Below, piece by piece: positions 1 to 8,478 of a stretch of 15,522 nt of DNA. Position 1 is the first letter of the stretch. Each line of letters starts with the position of its first letter. Where the stretch lies: NCBI GenBank assembly GCA_023414985.1, contig JAEZLY010000235.1, forward strand, positions 1 to 15,522. Direction: 5' to 3'. Source of the stretch: Bacillota bacterium. Lineage in GTDB: Bacteria; Bacillota; Clostridia; Lachnospirales; Lachnospiraceae. A program made the position numbers and the translations under genes. Under the pieces are notes generated by a model that saw nothing but the letters and a program-made list of their open reading frames with translations, was not told the origin of the DNA and did not search any database.

Positions 1-2877
1 ATTGAGACCTTTGCCAAGTCCCTGAACTACGAAGTCGAGGATTTTGCCAAGGTTGCTTTATTTGCCAAGAATCCGATTGATCTCGGAACCAGATGTACCG
101 TATTCATGAATTCCAAGGTAAAGCAGGCACAGAAGGAAGGTGCAACCGTTGCCGATATCTCTGCCGGTCTTGCTTATTCCGTCATTAAGAATGCGTTATA
201 TAAAGTTATCAAGATAACCAATCCCAAGGATCTCGGTGCAAAGATGGTGGTACAGGGCGGTACCTTTTATAATGATGCCGTACTCCGAAGCTTTGAGACC
301 ATCTCCGGCTGCTCGGCAGTAAGACCGGATATTGCAGGAATCATGGGTGCTTTCGGTGCCGCACTGATTGCCAGAGAGCATTATGAGGGTGAAACCAGCT
401 CCATGCTTTCCATCGGGGAGATCAACGAGCTCAAATTTGAGACCTCGCTAGCCCGTTGTAAGCGCTGTACCAATAACTGCTTACTGACTGTCAATAAATT
501 CACCGGCGGCAGACAGTATGTGACCGGCAACCGCTGCGAACGTGGTCTTGGCAAAGAAAAGAATATTGAGAATATTCCCAATCTTTTTGAATATAAATTA
601 AACCGGTACTTTGATTATCCCGTACTTACGAAGGAGGAGGCAAAGCGCGGCATAGTGGGTATCCCCAGAGTGCTGAATATGTATGAGAATTACCCCTTCT
701 GGCATACCTTCTTCACAAAGCTGGGTTATCAGATCGTACTGTCTCCTACCTCCAACCGAAAGATATACGAGCTGGGTATTGAGTCCATTCCGAGTGAATC
801 GGAGTGTTACCCTGCGAAGCTTGTACATGGTCATACCAAATGGCTCATCGATCAGGGGATCAACTACATATTCTATCCCAGCATCCCCTATGAGCGGAAT
901 GAGGTTGAAGGGGCGAATAATCATTATAACTGCCCGATTGTAACCTCTTACCCGGAAAATATCAAAAACAATGTAGAGGAGTTGAAAAATTCCTCCATAC
1001 TGTTCGATAATCCCTTCCTGTCCTTTGAGAGTGAGCAGATTCTGACAGATCGTCTTGTAGAGCATTTCAAAGAAAAAGGGATCCCCGCAGAGGAAATTAA
1101 GGAGGCATCTGCAGCAGCCTGGATCGAGCTAGCTGTTGCCAGAGAGGATATGCGTCAGAAGGGCGAGGAAACCATGGCCTATCTGCGGGCTTCCGGACGA
1201 AAAGGTATCGTTCTTGCAGGTCGTCCTTATCATATCGACCCGGAGATCCATCATGGTATTCCTGAACTGATTAATTCGTATGGAGTCGCGGTTCTGACAG
1301 AGGATTCCATCTCCCATCTGGGTGAGATTGACCGCCCTACCATCGTCATTGATCAATGGATGTACCACTCCAGATTATATGCCGCAGCTTCTTATGTACG
1401 CACCCAGCCAAATCTCGAGCTGATCCAGCTCAACTCCTTCGGTTGCGGTCTGGATGCGGTAACTACCGACCAAGTAAATGATATCCTGACCCAGTCAGGG
1501 AAGATCTATACTGTGTTAAAGATTGATGAGGTAAACAATCTTGGCGCTGCCAGAATTCGTATTCGTTCCCTGCTCTCCGCAGTACGGGAGCGCGAGGCAA
1601 AGCATATAACTCCTCATATTAAGTCCTCCGCACATCATAGAGTCATCTTTTCGGAAGAGATGAAGGAGACTTATACCATCCTCGCTCCGCAGATGTCGCC
1701 GATTCACTTTGATTTACTGGAACCCGCTCTACGCAGCGGCGGCTATAAGGTCGTCGTACTTTCGAACGATAATCGTCGTGCAGTGGATGTAGGTCTGCAA
1801 TATGTTAATAATGATGCCTGCTTCCCTTCCCTTATGGTAGTCGGTCAGATTATGGATGCTTTGTTATCAGGAAAATATGATCTGAACAAGGTAGCCGTTA
1901 TGATAACCCAGACAGGCGGAGGCTGCCGTGCCACCAACTATATCGGTTTCATCAGAAGGGCACTTCAGAAAGCAGGAATGTCACAGATCCCTGTCATTTC
2001 TTTAAGTGCTTCCGGATTAGAGAAGAACCCCGGCCTAAAGATCACTCCAAGGCTCCTGATTACAGCGATGCAGTCTCTGGTCTACGGAGATGTATTCATG
2101 CGGGTACTTTATAGAACAAGACCTTATGAGATGGTTCCCGGTTCAGCAAATGCCCTCCATCAGAAATGGCTGAAAATCTGTATCGAAAGTATAAAGAACG
2201 GCGGAAGCTGGTTTGAATATAAGAGAAATATCCGCGGAATCATACGTGATTTTGATAACCTTGAGCTGGATGAGACAGTGAAGAAACCGCGTGTCGGAGT
2301 CGTAGGTGAGATTCTTGTAAAATTCCTGCCCTCTGCTAATAACTTTCTTGTTGAGCTTCTGGAATCAGAGGGAGCCGAGGCAGTGGTGCCGGATCTGATT
2401 GATTTCTTTCAGTACAGTGCCTATAATGCTAATTTTAAGACCAGATATCTTGGAAAGAAGAAATCCAGTGCACGTATCAGCAATCTCGTCATCTGGGCTC
2501 TGGAGCAGCTTCGTGGTACCGCCAAGCATGCCCTGGCAAGAAGCAAGCGCTTCACTCCTCCGGTTCATATTAAGAAATTAGCAGCAATGGCAGAACCTGT
2601 TGTATCCATCGGTAACCAGACCGGTGAAGGCTGGTTCCTGACCGGTGAGATGCTGGAATTAATCCACTCCGGTGTAAAGAACATTGTCTGTACCCAGCCC
2701 TTTGCATGCCTTCCGAACCATATCGTTGGAAAGGGTGTCATCAAGGAGCTGCGCCGTCAGCACCCCGAAGCCAATATTGTTGCCGTGGATTATGATCCCG
2801 GTGCCAGTGAGGTAAATCAATTGAATCGTATTAAGCTGATGTTATCGACAGCTGTTAAAAATATGAGTAAGGAATAA
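1..2877 (+). CDS. 2-hydroxyacyl-CoA dehydratase activase-related protein, C-terminal part (5' truncated by the window)
   Basis: The frame is open from base 1, so the gene begins before the window; 958 residues are visible and an ATG at 106 is internal. Residues about 1-125 match the end of a BcrA/BadF/HgdC-type ATPase domain (RCTVFMNSK, VVQGGTFYN, GIMGAFGAALIA). A cysteine cluster follows at residues 153, 156, 160 and 179 (CKRCTNNC, then NRCERG), and then the DUF2229/HgdB-like region (GIPRVLNMYENYPFW, GIVLAGRPYHIDPE, TQTGGGCRATNY with Cys642, FACLPNHIVGKG). Family knowledge: small activases of this group use ATP hydrolysis and a 4Fe-4S cluster to inject an electron into 2-hydroxyacyl-CoA dehydratases. 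The large fused versions, about 1400 residues, are common in Clostridia but their substrate is unknown. The cysteines probably bind an iron-sulfur cluster (inference). The protein looks intact to its TAA stop and should be cytosolic. The CPBP gene starts 21 bases downstream, so the two are probably cotranscribed. Confidence 0.9.
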   Translation: METFAKSLNYEVEDFAKVALFAKNPIDLGTRCTVFMNSKVKQAQKEGATVADISAGLAYSVIKNALYKVIKITNPKDLGAKMVVQGGTFYNDAVLRSFETISGCSAVRPDIAGIMGAFGAALIAREHYEGETSSMLSIGEINELKFETSLARCKRCTNNCLLTVNKFTGGRQYVTGNRCERGLGKEKNIENIPNLFEYKLNRYFDYPVLTKEEAKRGIVGIPRVLNMYENYPFWHTFFTKLGYQIVLSPTSNRKIYELGIESIPSESECYPAKLVHGHTKWLIDQGINYIFYPSIPYERNEVEGANNHYNCPIVTSYPENIKNNVEELKNSSILFDNPFLSFESEQILTDRLVEHFKEKGIPAEEIKEASAAAWIELAVAREDMRQKGEETMAYLRASGRKGIVLAGRPYHIDPEIHHGIPELINSYGVAVLTEDSISHLGEIDRPTIVIDQWMYHSRLYAAASYVRTQPNLELIQLNSFGCGLDAVTTDQVNDILTQSGKIYTVLKIDEVNNLGAARIRIRSLLSAVREREAKHITPHIKSSAHHRVIFSEEMKETYTILAPQMSPIHFDLLEPALRSGGYKVVVLSNDNRRAVDVGLQYVNNDACFPSLMVVGQIMDALLSGKYDLNKVAVMITQTGGGCRATNYIGFIRRALQKAGMSQIPVISLSASGLEKNPGLKITPRLLITAMQSLVYGDVFMRVLYRTRPYEMVPGSANALHQKWLKICIESIKNGGSWFEYKRNIRGIIRDFDNLELDETVKKPRVGVVGEILVKFLPSANNFLVELLESEGAEAVVPDLIDFFQYSAYNANFKTRYLGKKKSSARISNLVIWALEQLRGTAKHALARSKRFTPPVHIKKLAAMAEPVVSIGNQTGEGWFLTGEMLELIHSGVKNIVCTQPFACLPNHIVGKGVIKELRRQHPEANIVAVDYDPGASEVNQLNRIKLMLSTAVKNMSKE

Positions 2878-2898
2878 CATAGGGAAAGAGGGAGAGAA

Positions 2899-3927
2899 AT
2901 GTTTAAGAACAAGGAAGGAAAGGTTCGTTCCGGCTGGAAGATTGCTGCCGTATTGGGCATTATATTGGCTGCTACCACCATTTTGACAGGCGCACTCGGC
3001 ATGATCGTCGGTGGTTACCTGTCTGCATCCGGTGATATGACCGTAAAGAGCTTAACAGAAGTAACCTACACAAAACGCGGAGAAAACATCCTCCAGATTG
3101 TCAATTCTATTGCAATGCTTTTACAAGAAATTATCATGATTATCACACCGATCATAGCCTGGAAATTAACCATGAAGCGGAAACTATCCGAGATGGGATT
3201 GATAACACTGAAATCCCATACTGCTGAATTGATGATTGGTCTTGCCTTAGGTATTGTATCCATCACTGTTGTATTTGCAGCTTTAGTCCTGTCCGGTCAG
3301 GCCGAGGTACACTCCTGGACTCCGCGCTTTGCGTCCAGTCAGTTCATCTTTTTAATCGGATTTATCTTCGTCGGCTTTGCTGAAGAGATATTCGGTCGTG
3401 GTTATGTCATGTCTGTTCTGCGTCAGACGAAGAATAAGCCTGTGATCGTAATCGTATCTGCATTGATCTTCTCTCTTCTGCACTCTGCGAATCCGGGAAT
3501 TGGACCGCTGCCGTATATCAACCTTGTATTATTCGGAATATTTACCGCATATATCTATCTGCGTTCCGGTAACATCTGGATGTGTATCGGCTATCACATT
3601 ACCTGGAATTATTTTCAGGGTTATGTATATGGGTTCAAAGTAAGCGGTACCAACTCGCAGGGTATGCTGACAACCTCGTTTCCGAAGGATAGCCTGCTTA
3701 ACGGCGGAGCTTTTGGACCGGAAGGCGGGTTCTTCGTAACCGCAGTCATCCTTCTTGGTATCCTGTTCGTGAAATTCTATTATAAGAACAGTCAGTTTGA
3801 CTTTATGGCAGTGGATCAGCCGATCGATACACTACAGCAACCGCTCAACGAGACTCCTGCTGAAGCAGACTCTCAGGTGATTGCTGCTGAGGAAATCAAA
3901 ACTCCTGATCAAGGAAATCATGAATAA
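2899..3927 (+). CDS. CPBP family intramembrane metalloprotease (CAAX protease / bacteriocin-processing type)
   Basis: A 342-residue polytopic membrane protein. The three family motifs are present in order: EEIFGRG (Glu162, Glu163, Arg167), FSLLHSANPG (His195) and HITWNYFQ (His233, Asn237), which are the expected catalytic and metal-site residues of the ABI/CPBP family. Hydrophobic segments lie near residues 13-37, 68-90, 110-132, 148-161, 182-198, 204-222 and 278-292. A charged tail of about 45 residues follows the last membrane segment and is rich in Glu, Asp and Gln. The start at 2899 is preceded by GGGAGAGAA, a usable ribosome binding site. Members of this family cleave within membranes; some process prenylated or peptide substrates or give self-immunity to bacteriocins, and most have no known substrate. 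No bacteriocin gene is visible nearby, so a general membrane-protease role is the safer call. It is the last gene before the terminator at about 3945. Confidence 0.88.
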   Translation: MFKNKEGKVRSGWKIAAVLGIILAATTILTGALGMIVGGYLSASGDMTVKSLTEVTYTKRGENILQIVNSIAMLLQEIIMIITPIIAWKLTMKRKLSEMGLITLKSHTAELMIGLALGIVSITVVFAALVLSGQAEVHSWTPRFASSQFIFLIGFIFVGFAEEIFGRGYVMSVLRQTKNKPVIVIVSALIFSLLHSANPGIGPLPYINLVLFGIFTAYIYLRSGNIWMCIGYHITWNYFQGYVYGFKVSGTNSQGMLTTSFPKDSLLNGGAFGPEGGFFVTAVILLGILFVKFYYKNSQFDFMAVDQPIDTLQQPLNETPAEADSQVIAAEEIKTPDQGNHE

Positions 3928-3944
3928 TAGCTTTAATATCATTT

Positions 3945-4001
3945 AGGGTAAGGACAACAACGTGTTCTATATGACACCTGTTATCCTTACCCTCTTTATT
4001 T
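3945..4001 (+). terminator. intrinsic terminator of the activase-CPBP unit
   Basis: The arms AGGGTAAGGAcAACA (3945-3959) and TGTTaTCCTTACCCT (3979-3993) pair over 14 of 15 positions, with a single C/A mismatch and a 19-base loop. CTTTATTTT follows directly. The other side of the stem is not T-rich when read on the minus strand, so it should act on + strand transcripts rather than on the convergent permease gene. Confidence 0.85.
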
Positions 4002-4046
4002 TCAATCTTTTGAAACAGTTGTTTTACTATTTTATCTTAAATTACT

Positions 4047-4080
4047 TAGGTTCTGACCTGAGTCGGTCTACTGTCACCTA
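4047..4080 (-). terminator. weak hairpin downstream of the permease gene
   Basis: TAGGT (4047-4051) pairs with ACCTA (4076-4080), and inside it GACC (4055-4058) pairs with GGTC (4065-4068). It begins 3 bases after the permease stop. The following minus-strand sequence is AT-rich but has no real U tract, so this is only a candidate transcript end. Confidence 0.25.
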
Positions 4081-4083
4081 TCC

Positions 4084-5610
4084 TTATTCATCGAAATAAT
4101 CGTCCAGATCGTCATCCTCCGATTTCAGTTTTTTGTTCTTAGCTTTACTATTCTCCGTGCATGCTCCCATATCGATACCCTTTTTTTGATTACTGCCCTG
4201 ATGCGTGAGTTCCTCCGACATCTCGCTGGCATATCCTGCATTCAGACTGCGTCTGTGGAGCCTTTCCATATCAGGTGCTTCCTTTCTCCGTCCAACAAGC
4301 CACATGACAAGATAGATTACAGCATAGAGCACAGTCATAGCTATTCCGGCAATTAAGCCGGATAACTGCCCTGAGATAAAGGGCATACTGACGATTACAC
4401 CGATGGTTCCGATCAGGGCTAACCAGGAAGTAAAGGGAAAGCCTGGCATCTGACATTTACCTTTCGGTGGACAGCCGTGACATCTGCGAAAACGAATATG
4501 AGTTGCCAGAATTGCAGCGTAGGTTAAGAGCGAGGCAAACCCGCCGGAGCTGATCAGGAACAGATAAATTCTAGGAAAGAATAATCCTGCACCAAGGCCC
4601 ACCAGCATGGCAATTCCGGAAAAAACAATCCCCCGGTAGGGTACGTCAGTGGTTTCTTTGAGCTGTTTGGGTGCGTGCCCCTCATCAGCCAGAGAACGGA
4701 TCATTCTTCCCAGACCAAACATTGCTGCCATCATAGTAGACAGAATGGCTGTTACCAGGATAAAATTAATGACGCCGCCTGCCCAGCCCATTCCCCAACG
4801 ACTTAGTGCTGCCACCATTGGACTGACCTGCTCCGACAGAATAGCGGTCGGGATTAAGGGTAAAAGCACTGCCACATAGAGAATATATAAACCCACCAAA
4901 CCAATTACGGTATATGCAATCGCCCTGGGGATCGTCTTATTTGGATTCTCTGCTTCAGATGCTGCAAGTCCGATGATCTCAAAGCCTGCATAAGAGAAGA
5001 TAACAATCAACATACTTCCTGCGATGCTTCTGATACCGCCCGGCATCAAAGGCTCATTCGCTACTTCTCCCAGACCGATCGGGCCGCCTCTGCTGATAAC
5101 ACCGATAATTAAGAGCAATGCTATGACGATAAATGCAGCTACGGCAAAAACCTTGACAAAGGATAGACTGCTTTCCAGCTTACTCAGTTTATCCGCTCCA
5201 AGTAGATTCACTAAGGTTACCGCGATGATGATTATGCTGCCCGATAATGGAATAGACAGAGTTGGCATCCACTCCCTGATCAGAATGGATATCGCTGTTG
5301 CTTCACTGGACATGGCCAGGACCATGCCGGTCCAATAGACCCAGCCTATGACAAAACCTGCTCCCGGACCGAACACCTGCGCGGTAAAGGTATAGAAGGA
5401 TCCGGAATCCGGATTTGCTACCGTCAGTTCCGACAATGCATATAGTATAAAATAAATCAATATTCCGCCAAGTGCAAAGGATATGATAACGGACGGTCCT
5501 GCTGCCTGAATCGCAACTGCCGATCCCAGAAAGAAGGAACCTCCAATCACCGAACCCATTGCCATCATCGCCAAATGCCCTGCGGATAAACCCTTTTCCT
5601 GCTTCTTCAT
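4084..5610 (-). CDS. amino acid permease, APC superfamily
   Basis: A 508-residue, 12-helix-type transporter. The first helix carries the APC glycine motif GSVIGGSFFLG. The next segments (ALSELTVANPDSGSFYTF, GFVIGWVYWTGMVLAMSSEA) match the AAT-like amino acid permeases, which import amino acids by proton symport. The substrate cannot be read from sequence. A loop near residues 377-386 holds CHGCPPKGKC, followed by QMPGF. The last 50 or so residues are hydrophilic and end in a strongly acidic tail (SEDDDLDDYFDE), which is longer than usual. Two in-frame ATGs exist; GGAGG at 5618-5622 lies 7 bases from the ATG at 5610 but only 1 base from the ATG at 5616, so 5610 is preferred. The gene follows ilvN by 173 bases with no clear terminator between, so a role in branched-chain amino acid uptake is possible but unproven. 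Confidence 0.9.
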   Translation of the reverse strand: MKKQEKGLSAGHLAMMAMGSVIGGSFFLGSAVAIQAAGPSVIISFALGGILIYFILYALSELTVANPDSGSFYTFTAQVFGPGAGFVIGWVYWTGMVLAMSSEATAISILIREWMPTLSIPLSGSIIIIAVTLVNLLGADKLSKLESSLSFVKVFAVAAFIVIALLLIIGVISRGGPIGLGEVANEPLMPGGIRSIAGSMLIVIFSYAGFEIIGLAASEAENPNKTIPRAIAYTVIGLVGLYILYVAVLLPLIPTAILSEQVSPMVAALSRWGMGWAGGVINFILVTAILSTMMAAMFGLGRMIRSLADEGHAPKQLKETTDVPYRGIVFSGIAMLVGLGAGLFFPRIYLFLISSGGFASLLTYAAILATHIRFRRCHGCPPKGKCQMPGFPFTSWLALIGTIGVIVSMPFISGQLSGLIAGIAMTVLYAVIYLVMWLVGRRKEAPDMERLHRRSLNAGYASEMSEELTHQGSNQKKGIDMGACTENSKAKNKKLKSEDDDLDDYFDE

Positions 5611-5617
5611 TATCATG

Positions 5618-5622
5618 CCTCC
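5618..5622 (-). promoter_or_regulatory. ribosome binding site deciding the permease start
   Basis: GGAGG on the minus strand. The spacer is 7 bases to the ATG at 5610 and 1 base to the ATG at 5616, so the shorter form (MKKQEKG...) is the likely product. Confidence 0.75.
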
Positions 5623-5783
5623 AGCTTACTAGATAATCTTATCACGAATTATTCCCTATCTGCCTGATTGCCAGAATATAAGGATATTTGTTATCATTGC
5701 TTTTTGTAGGAAATTCTATACCTAGTATTCCTTATTCGCAAAAATACATACCATAATCAGCTGTCGACCGTTTATAAACCATC

Positions 5784-6266
5784 TTATTTTTTCTCTATAG
5801 CTACACTTCCGCCCCGGACAATCTGGATTTTATGAAATTTATCATTTATTATTTTTATCAAATCGTTATTTTCTTCTTCTCCTTGAAGACATTCAAAAAG
5901 AACATGGTCAGAACTATAGTATATCATCGTAATATGGTATACCTCCGCGATCCGAAATGCCTCCTCGATCTCCTCTTTGGTACAATCCTCCAGGGACAGG
6001 AGCATGAGCTCCTTGGCATAAAAGGGTATTTTCGTCAGATCGATGACTTTAATCACCTCCACGCACCGGTTCAGCTGCTTTTTAATCTGCTCAAAGGTAT
6101 TATCATCGCTTCTTAGTCCGATCGTCATTCTGGAAACCGTGGGATCATTGGTGATCCCTACCGTCAGACTTTCCAGATTATAATTCTTCCCGGCGAATAG
6201 CCCCGATACCTTTGCCAATACGCCTACATCATTTTCTACATAAAGAGATAACCATCTTTTCTTCAT
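5784..6266 (-). CDS. ilvN: acetolactate synthase, regulatory (small) subunit
   Basis: A 160-residue protein, the usual length for the short IlvN/IlvH type. The N-terminal ACT domain (residues about 4-75) shows the family pattern WLSLYVENDVGVLAKVSGLF, NYNLESLTVG, then PTVSRMTIGL. The second half matches the IlvN C-terminal domain (IPFYAKELMLLSLED, VRGGSVAIEKK). Family knowledge: this subunit binds valine or other end products and both activates and feedback-inhibits the catalytic subunit IlvB in the cytosol. GGAGG stands 7 bases before the ATG. It follows ilvB by only 16 bases on the same strand, so both are made from the T-box-controlled message. No truncation or odd residue is seen. Confidence 0.95.
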   Translation of the reverse strand: MKKRWLSLYVENDVGVLAKVSGLFAGKNYNLESLTVGITNDPTVSRMTIGLRSDDNTFEQIKKQLNRCVEVIKVIDLTKIPFYAKELMLLSLEDCTKEEIEEAFRIAEVYHITMIYYSSDHVLFECLQGEEENNDLIKIINDKFHKIQIVRGGSVAIEKK

Positions 6267-6282
6267 ATATCAGCCTCCGTTC

Positions 6283-7995
6283 TTATCCTATAATCATTTC
6301 ACTCAGTGACTTACCGCTCTGAACCATGGGTAATACCAACGAGTGACTGTCAATGATGAAATCTATAATTGTCGGGCCTTGCTTATTTGCTGCTGCCTGT
6401 TCCAATGCAGCCTTGATCTGCGAACCTTTCGTTACACGAATTCCCATTGCCCCATAGCTCTCTGCAAATGCTACGAAATCGGGCAGGTATGGCGGGCATT
6501 TTTTCTCCGGGTCCATACAGTTTTTTGCACAGCTCTTCCGATACCGCATGCAGGTTCCGGAATACCTGTTATCATAGAACAGCTCCTGCCATTGCCTCAC
6601 CATACCAAGATATCCGTTATTCAGGATGCAGACGATGACCGGCAGCTCCTGTGCCATCGCGGTCGCCATTTCCTGCAGGTTCATCTGGAAGCCTCCGTCT
6701 CCGGTAATACAGAGAACTGTCTTTTCCGGGTTGCCAAGCTTAGCCCCGATCGCTGCAGGAAAACCATACCCCATCGTCCCGAACCCCCCGCTTGTGATCA
6801 GCTTCCTATTCTCATTAAGCTCCAGAAATTGCATTGTCCACATTTGATTTTGTCCAACATCTGCTACTACAATGGATTCCTGAAAGGATTGATTGATCTG
6901 TTCCAGAATGCGATAGGGTGTCATTTCTTCCTCGCTTTGAATGCTATTATTCTTCCCTCTATACGCTTCAATGCGTTCCAGCCAATCCTTTGTATTAAGC
7001 GGTTCGGCCTTCTCTAATAGCTTACCTACTGCCAGCTTTGCATCCGCTACGATCGGAATATCAACAACGATGTTTCTGGAGATCGACGCTGCATCAATAT
7101 CGATATGGATAATTTTTGCAACCTTGGCAAATTCGCTTATTCTTCCTGTAATCCGGTCATTGAACCTGGTACCGATGGATAAGAGAACATCGCATTCATT
7201 AATCGCGCGGTTGGAGGCAATGTTCCCGTGCATGCCAAGATTACCGATTGCGAGCGGATGATTGGTGGGTAGGATTCCTTTCCCCATCAGGGTTGTGATA
7301 ACCGGGATATTCATCCGCTCAACCAACTGCAGCAGCTCCTTATGTGCATTTGCGATGACCAGCCCGCCGCCGGCAAGAAGCACCGGTCTTTTTGACTGTT
7401 CCAATAACTCCAGGGCTTTCTTGATCTGTCCCATATGAACTCCCGAATTTGGTTTATACCCTCTGATTGTTACTGTATCCGGATAGACATCATCTCCCTC
7501 CTCCAGCATGATGTCTTTGGGTAAATCTATGATGACCGGCCCCGGTTTGCCGGTCTGTGCGATAATAAAGGCTTCCTTGATGATTCTTCCCAGATCCCTG
7601 CGGTCACGAACTACAACACCGTATTTACAGATGCTCCTTGTAATCCCGATAATGTCCGCCTCCTGAAAGGCATCATTGCCGATCAGTGGTGTCGGTACCT
7701 GTCCTGTGAAGCATACCAAAGGAACACTATCATAGTTCGCGGTCGCAATACCGGTAACCATATTGGTCGCTCCAGGCCCGCTTGTAGCAAGACATACTCC
7801 CACTTTTCCTGTCGTTCTGGCATATCCGTCTGCTTCATGTACCATTGCTTGTTCATGTCTGGGCAGAATTAGTTCAACCTTATCCTGCTTATAAAGCGCA
7901 TCAAAAAGATCAACGACAAAACCACCCGGATAGCCAAAAAGCTTCTCTACTCCCTCACTGATTAATGCCTTTACCAAAAGTTCCGTTCCTTTCAT
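6283..7995 (-). CDS. ilvB: acetolactate synthase, catalytic (large) subunit
   Basis: A 570-residue thiamine-diphosphate enzyme that condenses two pyruvates to 2-acetolactate (valine and leucine path), or pyruvate with 2-oxobutyrate (isoleucine path). Visible signatures: FGYPGG near residue 20, the catalytic Glu48 in LPRHEQA, the SGPGATN glycine loop, GQVPTPLIGNDAFQEAD, and the ThDP/Mg motif GDGGFQMN (432-439) closing at LNNG (458-461). Between residues 482 and 500 there is a loop with Cys482, Cys489, Cys493 and Cys500 (GTCMRYRKSCAKNC...KKCPPY), at a point where typical family members have a short linker before PDFVAFAESYG. GGAGG sits 8 bases before the ATG. A T-box leader and strong promoter precede it, and ilvN follows by 16 bases. 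Confidence 0.96.
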   Translation of the reverse strand: MKGTELLVKALISEGVEKLFGYPGGFVVDLFDALYKQDKVELILPRHEQAMVHEADGYARTTGKVGVCLATSGPGATNMVTGIATANYDSVPLVCFTGQVPTPLIGNDAFQEADIIGITRSICKYGVVVRDRRDLGRIIKEAFIIAQTGKPGPVIIDLPKDIMLEEGDDVYPDTVTIRGYKPNSGVHMGQIKKALELLEQSKRPVLLAGGGLVIANAHKELLQLVERMNIPVITTLMGKGILPTNHPLAIGNLGMHGNIASNRAINECDVLLSIGTRFNDRITGRISEFAKVAKIIHIDIDAASISRNIVVDIPIVADAKLAVGKLLEKAEPLNTKDWLERIEAYRGKNNSIQSEEEMTPYRILEQINQSFQESIVVADVGQNQMWTMQFLELNENRKLITSGGFGTMGYGFPAAIGAKLGNPEKTVLCITGDGGFQMNLQEMATAMAQELPVIVCILNNGYLGMVRQWQELFYDNRYSGTCMRYRKSCAKNCMDPEKKCPPYLPDFVAFAESYGAMGIRVTKGSQIKAALEQAAANKQGPTIIDFIIDSHSLVLPMVQSGKSLSEMIIG

Positions 7996-8054
7996 CCTGC
8001 ATTCCTCCTTTTTTATATTCCTTTCAAATCGTAAAAGAGCATATCATAAGCAAT

Positions 8055-8089
8055 AAAAAAGCCCTAAGCTAAAGTTATTAGCTTAGGGC
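8055..8089 (-). terminator. T-box regulated terminator before ilvB
   Basis: GCCCTAAGCTA (8089-8079 on the minus strand) pairs perfectly with TAGCTTAGGGC (8071-8061) around a 7-base loop, and six T follow (8060-8055). It is the alternative fold to the T-box antiterminator and lies about 60 bases before the ilvB start. Confidence 0.95.
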
Positions 8090-8403
8090 GAATATTGCAT
8101 CCGTGTTACCACCTAAATTCAGAGATCTGTCCGGTATCCCGGCTAGGTATTCTCTGCACTCTGCCAGTACGGATAAACTTATGCTGACAGAGAAAAAGTA
8201 CAGATAGGTTATCGATACTGCTTTCCTTTTAACGGTGGAAAACTCCGGTGAAGTCTACTTAAGGATTCTCATCCTGTTCAATTCACTGCTCAAAGGCTAC
8301 TTCGACACCTCCCATATGAAGATTTTCACCTGCCATCTTCTCTCTGAGATATGAGTGAGTGTGTACTCCTCCTCGTCACTGCATTTACGATATGCTCTTA
8401 TTG
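8055..8403 (-). ncRNA. T-box leader of ilvBN, probable valine specifier
   Basis: The minus-strand leader shows all main T-box parts. Stem I has AGUA on its 5' side and GAA on its 3' side, the loop E pattern of the specifier loop. The three bases after GAA are GUA (8298-8300), a valine codon. A distal AAGAUGGCAGGUGAAAAUC region caps stem I. A stem III-like hairpin (CAGAGA to TCTCTG, with CCGG GATA CCGG inside) precedes the T-box AGGTGGTAACACGG (8114-8101), whose UGGU can pair with a tRNA ACCA end. The antiterminator forms from UUAGG (8116-8112) with CCUAA (8087-8083) and CGGAU with AUUCG; CCUAA is also part of the terminator arm, so the two folds exclude each other. Uncharged tRNA should allow read-through into ilvB. 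The 5' end is estimated from the promoter. Confidence 0.94.
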
Positions 8404-8409
8404 GTGCTT

Positions 8410-8439
8410 AGTATATCAAAGGGGTCAAGACTTTGTCAA
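8410..8439 (-). promoter_or_regulatory. sigma-A-type promoter of the ilvBN leader
   Basis: On the minus strand a perfect -35 TTGACA (8439-8434) is followed after 18 bases by TATACT (8415-8410), which carries an extended -10 TG (TGATATACT). Initiation is expected near 8403, just before the T-box stem I. Confidence 0.88.
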
Positions 8440-8478
8440 GCGATATTTTCTGCAATTACGATAGCCTAATCCGCAATG

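Noticed and set aside
598..1065. 155-codon minus-strand frame inside the activase gene
   Set aside because: It lies opposite conserved activase/DUF2229 sequence and has no plausible start or motif.
2899..3927. Bacteriocin immunity or processing locus suggested by the CPBP protease
   Set aside because: No leader peptide, double-glycine motif, transporter or histidine kinase gene lies near it; its neighbour is a metabolic activase-type gene.
6343..7017. 224-codon + strand frame opposite ilvB
   Set aside because: The opposite strand encodes a fully conserved acetolactate synthase; this frame has no recognisable domain.
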